Source of the DNA: Bacillus renqingensis
GTDB taxonomy: Bacteria; Bacillota; Bacilli; Bacillales; Cytobacillaceae
Assembly (NCBI RefSeq): GCF_016464375.1
Contig: NZ_JADDIU010000020.1
Coordinates: 1 to 51,570, forward strand
Reading direction: 5' to 3'
Length of the DNA stretch: 51,570 nt
The notes under the pieces were generated by a model. That model did no database searches. It was not told where the DNA came from and saw only the letters and a list, made by a program, of their open reading frames with translations. Numbering within the stretch: the first letter of the stretch is position 1; every line of letters begins with the position of its first letter. The position numbers and the translations under genes were made by a program. Of the stretch, positions 11,890 to 26,490 are shown piece after piece.

Positions 11890-13077
11890 ATGGCAAAAGC
11901 TAAATTCGACCGCTCTAAACCACACGTTAACATTGGTACAATTGGTCACGTTGACCATGGTAAAACTACTTTAACTGCTGCAATCACTGCTGTACTTGCA
12001 AAACAAGGTAAGGCAGAAGCTCGTGCATACGATCAAATTGACGGTGCTCCAGAAGAGAAAGAACGTGGAATCACAATCTCTACTGCACACGTTGAATATG
12101 AAACAGATGCACGCCACTATGCGCACGTTGACTGCCCAGGACACGCTGACTACGTTAAAAACATGATTACTGGTGCTGCGCAAATGGACGGCGGTATCCT
12201 TGTAGTATCTGCTGCTGATGGCCCAATGCCACAAACGCGTGAGCATATTCTTCTTTCCCGTCAAGTAGGTGTACCATACCTTGTTGTATTCATGAACAAA
12301 TGTGACATGGTTGATGATGAAGAATTACTTGAATTAGTTGAAATGGAAGTTCGTGACCTTCTTACTGAATACGACTTCCCTGGCGATGATATTCCAGTAA
12401 TCAAAGGTTCTGCCCTTAAAGCATTAGAAGGCGACCCTGCATGGGAAGAAAAAATTATTGAATTAATGAATGCGGTTGACGAGTATATCCCAACTCCAAC
12501 TCGTGACACTGACAAGCCATTCATGATGCCGGTTGAGGACGTATTCTCAATTACTGGCCGTGGTACAGTTGCTACTGGCCGTGTAGAACGCGGACAAGTT
12601 AAAGTTGGTGACGTAGTTGAAATCGTTGGTTTCACTGAAGAGCCAAAATCTACAACAGTAACAGGTGTAGAAATGTTCCGTAAGCTTCTTGATTATGCAG
12701 AAGCTGGTGACAACATCGGTGCCCTTCTTCGTGGTGTGGCTCGTGAAGAAATTGAACGTGGACAAGTGCTGGCTAAACCAAAATCCATCACTCCACACAC
12801 AAAGTTCAAAGCACAAGTTTACGTATTATCTAAAGAAGAAGGCGGACGTCATACTCCATTCTTCTCAAACTATCGTCCACAATTCTATTTCCGTACTTCT
12901 GATATCACTGGAATCATTACTCTTCCAGAAGGTACTGAAATGGTAATGCCTGGCGATAACACTGAAATGACAGTTGAACTCATCGCTCCAGTTGCCATTG
13001 AAGAAGGAACTAAGTTTTCTATTCGTGAAGGCGGACGTACAGTTGGTTCAGGCTCCATCACAACTGTTATTAAATAA
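11890..13077 (+). CDS. tuf: Translation elongation factor Tu
   Basis: 395 residues. The start is [14 protein letters not shown] at the ATG at 11890, with AAAGGAGG upstream; the open frame extends 24 codons further 5', but that part is leader RNA. The G1 motif GHVDHGKT is at residues 19-26, with DCPGH and NKCD following. Domains II and III are complete. EF-Tu delivers aminoacyl-tRNA to the ribosome. It is the last gene of the str operon and is closed by a strong terminator. Confidence 0.97.
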   Translation: MAKAKFDRSKPHVNIGTIGHVDHGKTTLTAAITAVLAKQGKAEARAYDQIDGAPEEKERGITISTAHVEYETDARHYAHVDCPGHADYVKNMITGAAQMDGGILVVSAADGPMPQTREHILLSRQVGVPYLVVFMNKCDMVDDEELLELVEMEVRDLLTEYDFPGDDIPVIKGSALKALEGDPAWEEKIIELMNAVDEYIPTPTRDTDKPFMMPVEDVFSITGRGTVATGRVERGQVKVGDVVEIVGFTEEPKSTTVTGVEMFRKLLDYAEAGDNIGALLRGVAREEIERGQVLAKPKSITPHTKFKAQVYVLSKEEGGRHTPFFSNYRPQFYFRTSDITGIITLPEGTEMVMPGDNTEMTVELIAPVAIEEGTKFSIREGGRTVGSGSITTVIK

Positions 13078-13092
13078 TTATTGAAACAAGAT

Positions 13093-13124
13093 AAGCAGAT
13101 GGGTGACGACCCATCTGCTTTTTT
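13093..13124 (+). terminator. Intrinsic terminator of the str operon
   Basis: A perfect 12-bp stem (13093-13104 with 13109-13120) with loop GACG is followed directly by TTTT. It lies 16 bases after the tuf stop. Confidence 0.9.
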
Positions 13125-13277
13125 GTATATAATTTATTTCTACTATAATATATATTATGTTTTGAAGTTTCCTTAAAGCTAATTAGGAGATTATTGGAGA
13201 TGTTTAGTTACTATTGAAAATCACCATTTCAGCCGCTATAATAGAAAAAGTGTGATAAAAGTAGAGCAAGAAAAATA

Positions 13278-13306
13278 TTGCGTTTGCTTTACGTTTTATG
13301 TATAAT
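13278..13306 (+). promoter_or_regulatory. Probable promoter of the S10 operon
   Basis: TTGCGT (13278-13283), a 17-bp spacer and TATAAT (13301-13306), with TG directly before the -10 box. The predicted start near 13313 gives a leader of about 130 bases before rpsJ, similar in layout to B. subtilis. Confidence 0.7.
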
Positions 13307-13312
13307 AGACAA

Positions 13313-13751
<439 letters not shown>

Positions 13752-13790
13752 TCAAAATAAAAGTGAAAAAATATAGGAGGTGTGACTTAA

Positions 13791-14417
13791 ATGACCAAAG
13801 GAATCTTAGGAAGAAAGATTGGTATGACTCAAGTATTTGCAGAAAACGGCAACTTAATTCCCGTAACGGTAGTTGAGGTGGCTCCGAACGTTGTTCTTCA
13901 AAAGAAATCAGCCGAAAATGATGGCTACGAATCCATTCAACTTGGATTTGAAGACAAACGTGAAAAGCTGGCTAACAAACCGGAAAAAGGCCATGCCGGC
14001 AAGGCAAATACTACTCCTAAGCGCTTCATTCGCGAATTTCGCGGAGACGACTTAGCAGGCTATGAAGTTGGTCAAGAAGTCAAAGTTGATATTTTCGCTG
14101 CAGGCGATTTAGTAGATGTAACAGGAATCTCAAAGGGTAAAGGTTTCCAAGGTGCAATCAAACGCCACGGACAATCTCGCGGCCCAATGGCTCATGGTTC
14201 ACGTTATCACCGCCGTCCAGGTTCAATGGGGCCTGTTGCTCCAAACCGTGTATTTAAAGGGAAATTATTGCCAGGACGCATGGGCGGGGAACAAGTTACC
14301 GTTCAAAACCTTGAGATCGTTAAGGTTGATACAGAGCGCAACCTGCTTTTAATTAAAGGTAATGTACCAGGTGCGAAGAAAGCATTACTAAAAATCAAAG
14401 GTGCGGTAAAAGCATAA
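13791..14417 (+). CDS. rplC: 50S ribosomal protein L3
   Basis: 208 residues. The N-terminal [12 protein letters not shown] signature and the central loop near residues 120-160 ([13 protein letters not shown]) that reaches the peptidyl transferase centre are intact. L3 is an early assembly protein of the 50S subunit. The ATG follows TAGGAGGTG. A shorter open frame at 14152 inside it is only a shadow. Confidence 0.97.
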   Translation: MTKGILGRKIGMTQVFAENGNLIPVTVVEVAPNVVLQKKSAENDGYESIQLGFEDKREKLANKPEKGHAGKANTTPKRFIREFRGDDLAGYEVGQEVKVDIFAAGDLVDVTGISKGKGFQGAIKRHGQSRGPMAHGSRYHRRPGSMGPVAPNRVFKGKLLPGRMGGEQVTVQNLEIVKVDTERNLLLIKGNVPGAKKALLKIKGAVKA

Positions 14418-14446
14418 CGATTTTTTAAGAAAGGAGGAACAGAAGA

Positions 14447-15070
14447 ATGCCGAAAGTAGCATTATTTAACCAAAACGGTTCACAGGTTGGCGATATTGAG
14501 CTAAATGAAGCCGTATTTGGTATTGAACCTAACCAACACGTTTTATTCGAAGCGATTGTGATGCAAAGAGCTTCTTTACGTCAAGGAACTCATAAAGTAA
14601 AAAACCGTTCAGAAGTTGCAGGCGGTGGTCGTAAACCATGGCGCCAAAAAGGAACTGGCCGTGCTCGTCAAGGGTCAATCCGCTCACCACAATGGCGCGG
14701 AGGTGGTACTGTATTTGGTCCACAACCACGCAGCTACAGCTATAAATTGCCGAAAAAGGTTCGTCGCTTAGCAATCAAATCAGCATTATCTTCTAAAGTA
14801 CTAGATGAAAATATTTTAGTATTAGAAGGCTTAAGCGTAGAGGCTCCAAAAACAAAAGATTTCAAAGCTGTTTTAAATAATCTTTCAGTTGAGAAAAAGG
14901 CTTTAATCGTTACAGCTGACCTTGATGAAAACGTGGCATTATCTGCCCGAAACATTCCGGGAATTACAGTCGTAACAGCTGATGGAATCAACGTACTGGA
15001 TGTTGTCAATCATGATAAATTGATTATGACTAAAGCAGCGGTTGAAAAAGTAGAGGAGGTGCTTGTATAA
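14447..15070 (+). CDS. rplD: 50S ribosomal protein L4
   Basis: 207 residues, the B. subtilis length. The long internal loop [17 protein letters not shown] (about 63-80) lines the nascent-peptide exit tunnel, where macrolide-resistance changes occur; it reads as wild type here. The stop overlaps the rplW start by one base, which indicates translational coupling. Confidence 0.97.
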   Translation: MPKVALFNQNGSQVGDIELNEAVFGIEPNQHVLFEAIVMQRASLRQGTHKVKNRSEVAGGGRKPWRQKGTGRARQGSIRSPQWRGGGTVFGPQPRSYSYKLPKKVRRLAIKSALSSKVLDENILVLEGLSVEAPKTKDFKAVLNNLSVEKKALIVTADLDENVALSARNIPGITVVTADGINVLDVVNHDKLIMTKAAVEKVEEVLV

Positions 15071-15354
15071 TGGATGCTCGCGATATCATTAAGCGCCCCG
15101 TTATCACTGAACGTTCTACTGACCTAATGGCTGAAAAGAAATATACCTTTGAAGTAAATGTGAAAGCAAACAAAACTCAAGTTAAGGATGCTGTTGAACA
15201 GATCTTTGACGTTGAAGTTGAGAAAGTAAATATCATGAACTATAAAGGTAAATTTAAGCGCATGGGCAAATTTGGCGGTTACACAAACAAACGTCGTAAA
15301 GCAATTGTGAAACTAACTGCTGACAGCAAAGAAATTGAAATTTTTGAAGGATAA
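15070..15354 (+). CDS. rplW: 50S ribosomal protein L23
   Basis: 94 residues, usual Bacillus length, with the signature [11 protein letters not shown] near the N-terminus. It sits at the tunnel exit and is a docking site for trigger factor and SRP. Its ATG shares one base with the rplD stop, and GAGGAGG lies inside rplD. Confidence 0.96.
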   Translation: MDARDIIKRPVITERSTDLMAEKKYTFEVNVKANKTQVKDAVEQIFDVEVEKVNIMNYKGKFKRMGKFGGYTNKRRKAIVKLTADSKEIEIFEG

Positions 15355-15382
15355 ATACTAACGAGAAGAGGAGGGAAATAAA

Positions 15383-16213
15383 ATGGCGATTAAAAAGTAC
15401 AAACCTACCTCGAACGGCCGTCGTGGGATGACAGGTTTAAGTTTCGAAGAAATTACTACTAACACTCCAGAGAAATCCCTTTTAGCACCGCTAAGTAAAA
15501 AGGGTGGCCGTAATAATCAAGGTAAGTTAACTGTTCGTCATCAAGGTGGCGGTCATAAGCGTCAATATCGTATTATTGATTTTAAACGCGATAAAGATGG
15601 CATTCCAGGACGCGTTGCCACAATCGAGTACGATCCCAATCGTTCCGCAAATATTGCGTTAATTCATTATCTTGATGGAGAAAAGCGATACATCTTGGCT
15701 CCGAAAAATTTAGAAGTTGGAATGGAAGTAACCTCGGGTCCTGAGGCCGATATCAAAGTGGGTAATGCCCTTCCATTAGCTAATATTCCGGTCGGTACCG
15801 TCGTACACAACATTGAATTAAAACCAGGAAAAGGCGGACAATTGGTTCGTTCTGCAGGCACATCTGCTCAAGTGCTTGGTAAAGAAGGCAAGTATGTACT
15901 TGTTCGTTTAACATCTGGTGAAGTTCGCATGATTTTAGCCGAGTGCCGCGCAACGGTCGGCCAAGTAGGCAATGAGCAATACGAGCTTGTCCATATTGGT
16001 AAAGCGGGTCGCTCTCGCTGGTTAGGCAAGCGCCCAACTGTGCGTGGTTCTGTTATGAACCCTAACGATCACCCACATGGCGGTGGGGAAGGACGTTCAC
16101 CAATCGGACGTAAGTCACCAATGACACCTTGGGGCAAACCAACTCTTGGATACAAAACTCGTAAGAAGAAAAATAAGTCAGATAAGCTTATTATTCGTCG
16201 TCGTAAAAAATAA
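15383..16213 (+). CDS. rplB: 50S ribosomal protein L2
   Basis: 276 residues. The C-terminal segment [13 protein letters not shown], close to the peptidyl transferase centre, is present with its conserved histidine, and the basic tail RRRKK is complete. L2 is needed for subunit association. AGAGGAGGG precedes the ATG. Confidence 0.97.
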   Translation: MAIKKYKPTSNGRRGMTGLSFEEITTNTPEKSLLAPLSKKGGRNNQGKLTVRHQGGGHKRQYRIIDFKRDKDGIPGRVATIEYDPNRSANIALIHYLDGEKRYILAPKNLEVGMEVTSGPEADIKVGNALPLANIPVGTVVHNIELKPGKGGQLVRSAGTSAQVLGKEGKYVLVRLTSGEVRMILAECRATVGQVGNEQYELVHIGKAGRSRWLGKRPTVRGSVMNPNDHPHGGGEGRSPIGRKSPMTPWGKPTLGYKTRKKKNKSDKLIIRRRKK

Positions 16214-16222
16214 CGGGATTGA

Positions 16223-16552
<330 letters not shown>

Positions 16553-16569
16553 GAGAGGAGGGCATCCTA

Positions 16570-16911
16570 ATGCAAGCTAAAGCTGTTGCAAGAACAGTTC
16601 GTATTGCTCCTCGTAAAGCACGTTTAGTCGTCGATTTAATCCGAGGAAAGCAAGTTGGTGAAGCAGTAGCCATTTTACAACTCACTCCGAAGGCCGCTTC
16701 TCCAATCATTGGAAAAGTATTAAAATCCGCTATGGCTAACGCTGAGCACAATTATGATATGGACGTAAATGATTTAGTTGTTGATCAAGCATTTGTTGAT
16801 GAGGGACCAACCTTAAAACGTTTCCGTCCTCGCGCAATGGGTCGCGCAAGCCAAATTAACAAACGCACAAGCCATATTACAATCGTATTATCAGAGAAGA
16901 AGGAGGGATAA
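16570..16911 (+). CDS. rplV: 50S ribosomal protein L22
   Basis: 113 residues, standard Bacillus length. The beta-hairpin that forms the tunnel constriction with L4 (about residues 80-100, [17 protein letters not shown]) is intact, with no macrolide-resistance insertion or deletion. AGAGGAGGG precedes the start; rpsC begins three bases after the stop. Confidence 0.97.
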   Translation: MQAKAVARTVRIAPRKARLVVDLIRGKQVGEAVAILQLTPKAASPIIGKVLKSAMANAEHNYDMDVNDLVVDQAFVDEGPTLKRFRPRAMGRASQINKRTSHITIVLSEKKEG

Positions 16912-16914
16912 TCT

Positions 16915-18197
<1,283 letters not shown>

Positions 18198-18220
18198 ATT
18201 CCGAGAGGAGGTTCACATTA

Positions 18221-18890
<670 letters not shown>

Positions 18891-18926
18891 TTTAAATTAA
18901 AATTGCCTTTAAGGAGGTGCTTACAG

Positions 18927-19235
18927 ATGCATGTGAAAAAAGGTGATAAAGTCAGAGTTATCTCTGGTAAGGATAAAGGCAAAACAGGTGAAATCCTGGC
19001 TGCATATCCGAAAGATAATCGTGTCTTAGTAGAAGGTGTTAATATCGTAAAAAAACACTCAAAGCCTTCTCAAGCGAATCCACAAGGCGGAATCTTCAGC
19101 TTTGAGGCACCCATTCATGTATCAAACGTAATGCCTATCGATCCAAAGTCCGGTAATCCAACTCGTGTAGGTTACAAGCTGGTTGATGGCAAAAAAGTAC
19201 GCGTAGCAAAATCCGGTGAAGTTTTAGATAAATAG
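18927..19235 (+). CDS. rplX: 50S ribosomal protein L24
   Basis: 102 residues from [21 protein letters not shown] (one shorter than B. subtilis), containing the KOW motif. The frame is open upstream to 18903, but AAGGAGGTG and the family start select the ATG at 18927. It initiates 50S assembly. Confidence 0.95.
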   Translation: MHVKKGDKVRVISGKDKGKTGEILAAYPKDNRVLVEGVNIVKKHSKPSQANPQGGIFSFEAPIHVSNVMPIDPKSGNPTRVGYKLVDGKKVRVAKSGEVLDK

Positions 19236-19261
19236 TTTAAAAAAGAAGGGAGGTACACGAA

Positions 19262-19801
19262 ATGAACCGCCTAAAAGATAGATATGTTAACGAAATTACT
19301 CCTGCTCTTGTAAGCAAGTTTAATTATAAATCAGTTATGCAAGTACCAAAGATTGAAAAGATCGTTGTCAATATGGGTGTTGGTGACGCAGTGCAAAATG
19401 CGAAGGCCCTTGACAATGCTGTTGAAGAACTTTCACTTATTACAGGTCAAAGGCCTGTTGTGACACGTGCAAAGAAATCAATTGCTGGTTTCCGGTTACG
19501 TGAAGGTATGCCAATCGGCGCAAAAGTTACGTTGCGTGGCGAACGGATGTACCAATTCCTGGATAAATTAGTATCCGTTTCTTTACCTCGTGTACGTGAC
19601 TTCCGTGGGGTTTCTAAAAAGGCTTTCGATGGTCGCGGTAACTACACTTTAGGTATTAAAGAACAGCTAATCTTCCCTGAAGTTGATTATGATAAAGTAA
19701 GTAAAGTTCGTGGTATGGATATCGTAATCGTCACTACTGCCAACACTGATGAAGAAGCTCGTGAGCTCTTAACTCAAATTGGAATGCCATTCCAAAAGTA
19801 A
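19262..19801 (+). CDS. rplE: 50S ribosomal protein L5
   Basis: 179 residues, normal length, starting [12 protein letters not shown]. It binds 5S rRNA with L18 and L25 in the central protuberance. AAGGGAGG precedes the ATG. Confidence 0.97.
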   Translation: MNRLKDRYVNEITPALVSKFNYKSVMQVPKIEKIVVNMGVGDAVQNAKALDNAVEELSLITGQRPVVTRAKKSIAGFRLREGMPIGAKVTLRGERMYQFLDKLVSVSLPRVRDFRGVSKKAFDGRGNYTLGIKEQLIFPEVDYDKVSKVRGMDIVIVTTANTDEEARELLTQIGMPFQK

Positions 19802-19812
19802 TCGCTAAATAA

Positions 19813-20010
<198 letters not shown>

Positions 20011-20041
20011 AAACAAGAGGTAGTGGAAGGAGGTAAAATTA

Positions 20042-20440
20042 ATGGTCATGACAGATCCTATTGCTGATATGCTTACTCGTATTCGTAATGCGAATATGGT
20101 ACGTCACGAAAAATTAGAAGTACCTGCTTCTAATATCAAAAAAGAAATTGCCGAAATTTTAAAGCGTGAAGGTTTCGTGCGTGATGTTGAATATATCGAT
20201 GACAATAAACAAGGTATCATCCGTATCTTCTTAAAATACGGTACAAACAACGAACGTGTTATTACTGGCTTAAAGCGGATAAGTAAGCCTGGACTTCGTG
20301 TTTACGCTAAATCAAACGAGGTGCCTCGCGTCCTAAATGGACTTGGTCTTGCGCTAGTATCTACATCGCAAGGTGTTGTAACGGATAAAGAGGCTCGTGC
20401 AAAACAAATTGGCGGCGAAGTATTAGCATACGTTTGGTAA
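20042..20440 (+). CDS. rpsH: 30S ribosomal protein S8
   Basis: 132 residues starting [16 protein letters not shown], as in B. subtilis. The C-terminal [13 protein letters not shown] segment binds 16S rRNA helix 21. In E. coli S8 also represses the spc operon; this is not visible here. AAGGAGG precedes the ATG. Confidence 0.97.
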   Translation: MVMTDPIADMLTRIRNANMVRHEKLEVPASNIKKEIAEILKREGFVRDVEYIDDNKQGIIRIFLKYGTNNERVITGLKRISKPGLRVYAKSNEVPRVLNGLGLALVSTSQGVVTDKEARAKQIGGEVLAYVW

Positions 20441-20472
20441 AAACAGTTTTTGAATGAATGGAGGTGCACTAA

Positions 20473-21009
20473 ATGTCTCGCGTAGGAAAAAAACCAATTG
20501 AAATCCCAGCAGGTGTAACAGTTACAACTCATAATCACACTGTCACCGTTAAAGGACCGAAAGGCGAACTATCTCGTTCTTTTCATCCCGATATTGCTAT
20601 TAATATTGAAGAAAATATTATAACGGTTACTCGTCCATCTGACGGGAAAGAACACCGTACATTACACGGAACGACCCGTGCAATTCTTAATAATATGGTT
20701 GAAGGTGTTTCTAAAGGCTTCGAGAAAAATTTAGAACTAATCGGGGTTGGATACCGTGCGCAAAAGCAAGGTAAGAAGCTTGTATTGAATGTCGGCTATT
20801 CTCACCCGGTTGAAATTGAACCAGAAGAAGGCATTGAGATCGAAGTGCCTGCAAATACAAAGATTTCCGTTAAAGGTACTGACAAAGAACGTGTTGGTGC
20901 ATTAGCAGCTAACATTCGCGGAGTTCGTCCTCCAGAGCCATATAAAGGCAAAGGAATTCGTTACGAAGGCGAATATGTTCGCCGCAAGGAAGGTAAAACA
21001 GGTAAGTAA
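20473..21009 (+). CDS. rplF: 50S ribosomal protein L6
   Basis: 178 residues, normal length, with two related alpha-beta domains and the C-terminal signature [14 protein letters not shown]. It lies near the factor-binding stalk base. TGGAGGTG precedes the ATG. Confidence 0.97.
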   Translation: MSRVGKKPIEIPAGVTVTTHNHTVTVKGPKGELSRSFHPDIAINIEENIITVTRPSDGKEHRTLHGTTRAILNNMVEGVSKGFEKNLELIGVGYRAQKQGKKLVLNVGYSHPVEIEPEEGIEIEVPANTKISVKGTDKERVGALAANIRGVRPPEPYKGKGIRYEGEYVRRKEGKTGK

Positions 21010-21042
21010 TGCCGCGTAAGGTATACGAAAGGAGTGACGTAA

Positions 21043-21405
21043 ATGATTACGAAGCTAGATAAAAATGCTACTCGCCAGAAAAGACACGCTCGTGTTCGTG
21101 CGAAATTAAGCGGTACTTCAGCTCGTCCACGTTTAAATGTGTTTCGTTCAAACAAGCATATTTATGCTCAAGTAATCGATGATACAAAAGGAGTTACTTT
21201 AGCAAGTGCTTCTACACTAGATAAAGAACTGAACCTAGATTCTTCAAGCAACGTTGAAGCAGCTAAAGCAGTCGGTGAACTAGTTGCCAAACGTGCAGTA
21301 GAAAAAGGTATTACTTCTATAGTATTTGACCGTGGAGGATACCTATTCCACGGACGTATAAAAGCATTAGCGGATGCTGCTCGTGAGAACGGCCTACAAT
21401 TTTAA
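21043..21405 (+). CDS. rplR: 50S ribosomal protein L18
   Basis: 120 residues. Basic N-terminus, then [25 protein letters not shown] and the C-terminal [20 protein letters not shown]. It binds 5S rRNA. AAAGGAG precedes the ATG. Confidence 0.97.
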   Translation: MITKLDKNATRQKRHARVRAKLSGTSARPRLNVFRSNKHIYAQVIDDTKGVTLASASTLDKELNLDSSSNVEAAKAVGELVAKRAVEKGITSIVFDRGGYLFHGRIKALADAARENGLQF

Positions 21406-21430
21406 CAGATAAAGGAGGGACTAAAAAAAG

Positions 21431-21931
21431 ATGCGTCATATTGATTCAAATAAGCTTGAACTAGAAGAACGCGTGGTTACAGTTAACCGTGTTGCGAAGG
21501 TTGTAAAAGGTGGACGTCGTTTTCGTTTCTCTGCTCTTGTCGTAGTCGGAGACAGAAATGGCCATGTTGGTTTCGGTACCGGTAAAGCACAGGAAGTACC
21601 TGATGCCATTCGTAAGGCAATCGAAGATGCTAAGAAAAACTTAATTGAAGTACCAATGGTTGGATCAACTGTACCTCACGAAGTGATTGGTCGATTTGGT
21701 GCTGGTGAAATCCTGCTTAAGCCTGCTGCTGAAGGTACTGGAGTAATTGCTGGCGGCCCGGTTCGTGCAGTTCTTGAGTTAGCCGGGGTTCAGGATATCC
21801 TCTCCAAATCCTTGGGAACGAATACGCCAATTAACGTGATTCGTGCAACCATCGAAGGGTTAACACAATTAAAACGTGCTGAAGACGTAGCCAAATTACG
21901 TGGTAAATCAGTAGAAGAACTGTTAGGATAA
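21431..21931 (+). CDS. rpsE: 30S ribosomal protein S5
   Basis: 166 residues. The double-stranded-RNA-binding-like N domain carries [16 protein letters not shown] near residues 30-45, the loop where spectinomycin-resistance changes occur; it reads as wild type. AAAGGAGGG lies slightly far (12 bases) from the ATG. Confidence 0.97.
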   Translation: MRHIDSNKLELEERVVTVNRVAKVVKGGRRFRFSALVVVGDRNGHVGFGTGKAQEVPDAIRKAIEDAKKNLIEVPMVGSTVPHEVIGRFGAGEILLKPAAEGTGVIAGGPVRAVLELAGVQDILSKSLGTNTPINVIRATIEGLTQLKRAEDVAKLRGKSVEELLG

Positions 21932-21944
21932 GGAGGGAAATCAA

Positions 21945-22127
21945 ATGGCGAATAAACTTTTCATTACCCTCAAGCGTAGCGTTATTGGTCGCCCTGGGGA
22001 CCAACGCGAAACAGTTAAAGCCCTAGGTTTACGTAAATTAAATCAAACAGTTGAGCATCAAGATAACGCAGCTATTCGCGGTATGATTAACAAAGTTGCT
22101 CACCTTGTAACAGTTAAAGAACAATAA
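21945..22127 (+). CDS. rpmD: 50S ribosomal protein L30
   Basis: 60 residues with the ferredoxin-like signature [20 protein letters not shown]. It is small, complete and placed between rpsE and rplO, as in other Bacilli. AAGGAGGG precedes the ATG. Confidence 0.96.
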   Translation: MANKLFITLKRSVIGRPGDQRETVKALGLRKLNQTVEHQDNAAIRGMINKVAHLVTVKEQ

Positions 22128-22159
22128 TCAATGGTTGTCTTTCATAAGGAGGTGCCGAT

Positions 22160-22600
22160 ATGAAACTACATGAATTAAATCCTGCTGAAGGTTCCCGTCA
22201 TGAACGGAAACGCAAAGGACGCGGTATTGGTTCGGGAAATGGTAAAACTGCCGGTAAAGGTCATAAAGGTCAAAAAGCTCGCTCTGGCGGTGGCGTCCGT
22301 GTTGGGTTTGAAGGTGGGCAAACACCTTTAATGCGCCGTTTACCAAAACGCGGTTTTACGAATATTAACCGTAAAGAATACGCAATTGTAAACCTTGACG
22401 TTTTAAACCGTTTTGAAGAAGGTACAGAAGTTTCTCCAGAACTTCTGATTGAAACAGGGATCGTAAGTAATGAAAAGTCAGGAATTAAGATTCTTGCTAA
22501 TGGGAACATAGAGAAAAAGTTGACTGTAAAAGCTCACAAATTCTCCTCTGCTGCTAAGGAAGCGATTGAAGCTGCCGGTGGAACTACTGAGGTGATTTAA
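22160..22600 (+). CDS. rplO: 50S ribosomal protein L15
   Basis: 146 residues. The glycine- and arginine-rich N-terminal extension ([18 protein letters not shown]) penetrates 23S rRNA. The stop overlaps the secY start by one base, consistent with coupled translation. Confidence 0.97.
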   Translation: MKLHELNPAEGSRHERKRKGRGIGSGNGKTAGKGHKGQKARSGGGVRVGFEGGQTPLMRRLPKRGFTNINRKEYAIVNLDVLNRFEEGTEVSPELLIETGIVSNEKSGIKILANGNIEKKLTVKAHKFSSAAKEAIEAAGGTTEVI

Positions 22601-23895
22601 TGTTCCGGACAATCTCCAATTTTATGCGCGTGGGTGAAATACGACGGAAGATCATATTCACCCTTTTAATGTTAGTCGTTTTTCGACTAGGTACGTTTAT
22701 TCCTGTACCAAATGTAAACGCAGAGGTACTTGCTAACCAAGATAAGCTAAGTGTGTTCGGGATATTAAATACATTTGGCGGTGGAGCTTTAAAACAGTTC
22801 TCCATATTTGCCATGGGAATTATGCCGTACATCACATCATCGATTATCATACAACTGTTGCAAATGGATGTCGTACCGAAATTCACGGAATGGTCTAAAC
22901 AAGGGGAAGCAGGACGTCGGAAGACTACTCAGTTTACCCGATACTTTACAATTGTCCTTGGATTTATCCAAGCATTAGGGATGTCATATGGCTTTAATAA
23001 CTTGGCAGGCGGCCAATTGATTGAGAACCCGGGCATTACTACGTATTTATTAATAGCAGTTGTACTGACTGCCGGTACAGCCTTTTTAATGTGGTTAGGA
23101 GAACAAATAACAGAAAAGGGTGTTGGAAATGGTATTTCCATCATTATCTTTGCTGGTATTGTTGCTGGTATCCCAACTGTTATTAATCAAATTTATGTGC
23201 AACAGCTTGAAAACGCTGGTGAAGCATTATTCTTACGTATTGTAACGGTTGCTTTGATTCTTTTAGCGATCATAGCGATTTTTGTTGGAGTTATTTTCAT
23301 TCAACAAGCCACTAGGAAAATTCCCATTCAATATGCGCAACGGACGGCCGTTGGGCGGAACCCAGTTGGGGGCGGGTCCACACATATGCCGTTAAAAGTT
23401 AACGCAGCAGGCGTTATTCCAGTTATTTTTGCTGTTTCTTTTATTGTAACACCAAGAACGATTGCATCATTTTTTCCAACAAACGATGTAACAGTTTGGA
23501 TTATAAAAATATTTGACTATTCTCATCCGATTGGGATGGCGTTATATGCGGCCTTAATCATCGCGTTTACTTATTTTTATGCCTTTATTCAAGTAAATCC
23601 TGAACAAGCAGCAGAGAATTTACAAAAACAGGGCGGCTACATTCCTGGGATTCGCCCGGGAAAGAGCACACAGGAATATTTAACACGCGTCTTATACCGT
23701 TTAACTTTTGTTGGGGCTATTTTCCTTGCAGTTATTGCAGTGCTTCCTGTTTTCTTTATTAAAATAGCGAACCTGCCACAATCTGCCCAAATAGGGGGAA
23801 CAAGCTTGCTTATCGTCGTCGGGGTTGCCTTGGAGACGTATAAACAGCTCGAAGCACAGTTAGTTAAACGTCATTATAAAGGGTTTATTAAGTAA
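22600..23895 (+). CDS. secY: Protein translocase subunit SecY
   Basis: 431 residues, B. subtilis length, with ten predicted membrane helices. The plug region after helix 1, the LQMDVVPKFTEWSKQGEAGRRK loop, and cytoplasmic loops C4 (TRKIPIQYAQR) and C5 are present. SecY is the channel for Sec-dependent export. The start ATG shares a base with the rplO stop. Confidence 0.97.
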   Translation: MFRTISNFMRVGEIRRKIIFTLLMLVVFRLGTFIPVPNVNAEVLANQDKLSVFGILNTFGGGALKQFSIFAMGIMPYITSSIIIQLLQMDVVPKFTEWSKQGEAGRRKTTQFTRYFTIVLGFIQALGMSYGFNNLAGGQLIENPGITTYLLIAVVLTAGTAFLMWLGEQITEKGVGNGISIIIFAGIVAGIPTVINQIYVQQLENAGEALFLRIVTVALILLAIIAIFVGVIFIQQATRKIPIQYAQRTAVGRNPVGGGSTHMPLKVNAAGVIPVIFAVSFIVTPRTIASFFPTNDVTVWIIKIFDYSHPIGMALYAALIIAFTYFYAFIQVNPEQAAENLQKQGGYIPGIRPGKSTQEYLTRVLYRLTFVGAIFLAVIAVLPVFFIKIANLPQSAQIGGTSLLIVVGVALETYKQLEAQLVKRHYKGFIK

Positions 23896-23933
23896 ATGGG
23901 TTTATAGGGGGGTTGTCCCCTCCCTAAGAGGGC

Positions 23934-24690
<757 letters not shown>

Positions 24691-24698
24691 TGTTAACT

Positions 24699-24812
24699 CT
24701 CAAATATCCTGGCCAGCAACTCTCGAACATCTCCCGTAAGATTCGATAGTATGTGAAAGCAATTAGCTTTTCTTAATGTCCTCTAGTATGGAAAAGGGAC
24801 GGAGCGCTTTAA
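24699..24812 (+). pseudogene. Remnant of methionine aminopeptidase gene (map)
   Basis: In frame from 24699 the sequence reads LKYPGQQLSNISRKIR, a TAG stop at 24747, then YVKAISFS. This matches the central part of Bacillus MapA (PGERLSNISHAIQTYVENEQFS) at more than half the positions. A frameshift follows, then weak similarity to the YVGHGVG metal-site region, with a second stop. The N-terminal 130 residues and the C-terminus are gone. map normally lies exactly here, between adk and infA. The genome presumably has another Map. Confidence 0.8.
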
Positions 24813-25018
24813 GGGTGTTTTCGTATTGCCAATGGAAGTGGAAGAACAGATTTTTCAACTCAAGTGTGGTAAGTGCATCACCTTATTGGCAAGTTCTCTG
24901 GAATACTTTTTCTAAGTATAGACAAGCGTTTAACACCGTATGGGTATAGTGTATACAGGACCGAGAGTTGGGCAAGAATGACATGAGGATGTAAATATTT
25001 CCATTATGTAAAATTTAC
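24813..25018 (+). other. Non-coding stretch where the KOW-protein gene is expected
   Basis: Bacilli usually carry a small KOW-domain RNA-binding gene (ybzG) after map. No frame in this stretch shows the KOW protein signature, and stops are frequent in all + frames. It appears to be decayed sequence left by the loss of map and ybzG. Confidence 0.5.
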
Positions 25019-25050
25019 TTGCGGACAAAGGACGTATAGTATGGTAAAAT
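25019..25050 (+). promoter_or_regulatory. Putative extended -10 promoter for infA
   Basis: The -10 box TAAAAT (25045-25050) has TGG upstream (extended -10). A partial -35, CGGACA (25022-25027), sits 17 bp before it. It would give infA-rpmJ-rpsM-rpsK its own start, independent of secY-adk. Confidence 0.5.
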
Positions 25051-25144
25051 TGAAAGGTTGCTAACAACTTAAGAATGAGAAGACTTGCTTTGCATTACTA
25101 GTCTTTACGAACGCTTATTTTGATACGAGAAGGGAGTCGAGACC

Positions 25145-25512
<368 letters not shown>

Positions 25513-25534
25513 ACAAGGGAGGTGCACATTGTAA

Positions 25535-25900
25535 ATGGCACGTATTGCTGGTGTAGATATTCCACGTGAAAAACGTGTGGTAATCTCTTTAACTTACATT
25601 TATGGTATTGGTAAAAATACAGCACAAAAAATCTTAGCAGAAGCAGGCGTTTCTGAAGATACGCGTGTGCGGGATTTAACGGAAGACGAACTTAACAAAA
25701 TCCGTGATATTGTTGATAGATTAAAGGTTGAAGGTGATCTTCGTCGAGAAGTTTCCCTTAACATTAAGCGTCTAATGGAAATTGGCTGCTATCGTGGCTT
25801 GCGTCATCGCCGCGGCTTACCGGTTCGTGGACAAAATACGAAAAACAATGCTCGTACACGCAAAGGTCCTCGTAAGACTGTTGCGAACAAGAAGAAGTAA
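25535..25900 (+). CDS. rpsM: 30S ribosomal protein S13
   Basis: 121 residues. Starts [17 protein letters not shown] and ends with the basic tail that reaches the P-site tRNA. It forms an intersubunit bridge. GGGAGGTG lies upstream of the ATG. Confidence 0.97.
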   Translation: MARIAGVDIPREKRVVISLTYIYGIGKNTAQKILAEAGVSEDTRVRDLTEDELNKIRDIVDRLKVEGDLRREVSLNIKRLMEIGCYRGLRHRRGLPVRGQNTKNNARTRKGPRKTVANKKK

Positions 25901-25922
25901 TCGGCAAAGGAGGTTAAATTAA

Positions 25923-26312
<390 letters not shown>

Positions 26313-26342
26313 TTTTTCTGTATAGAATTTGTATCATTTGTC

Positions 26343-26348
26343 TATAAT
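26343..26348 (+). promoter_or_regulatory. Possible -10 element upstream of rpoA
   Basis: A perfect TATAAT lies in the 178-base rpsK-rpoA gap, the largest inside the alpha operon, but no good -35 box is found 16-18 bp upstream. It could be a weak internal promoter for rpoA-rplQ. Confidence 0.3.
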
Positions 26349-26490
26349 GGGATATGATATGAATTTATTGTTTATTTATACAGGAGATTTATTCCAGTTG
26401 TTGTGTTTAAAAACGGGAACATATACATGGGGGAATTTCGATTAGCGACTGTCTAATTGAGGTTTCGACGTTTTGAAGGAGGGTTAATTG

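Noticed and set aside
12261..12635. 124-codon minus-strand frame opposite tuf
   Set aside because: Serine- and threonine-rich shadow of the tuf codons; no start signal and no known family.
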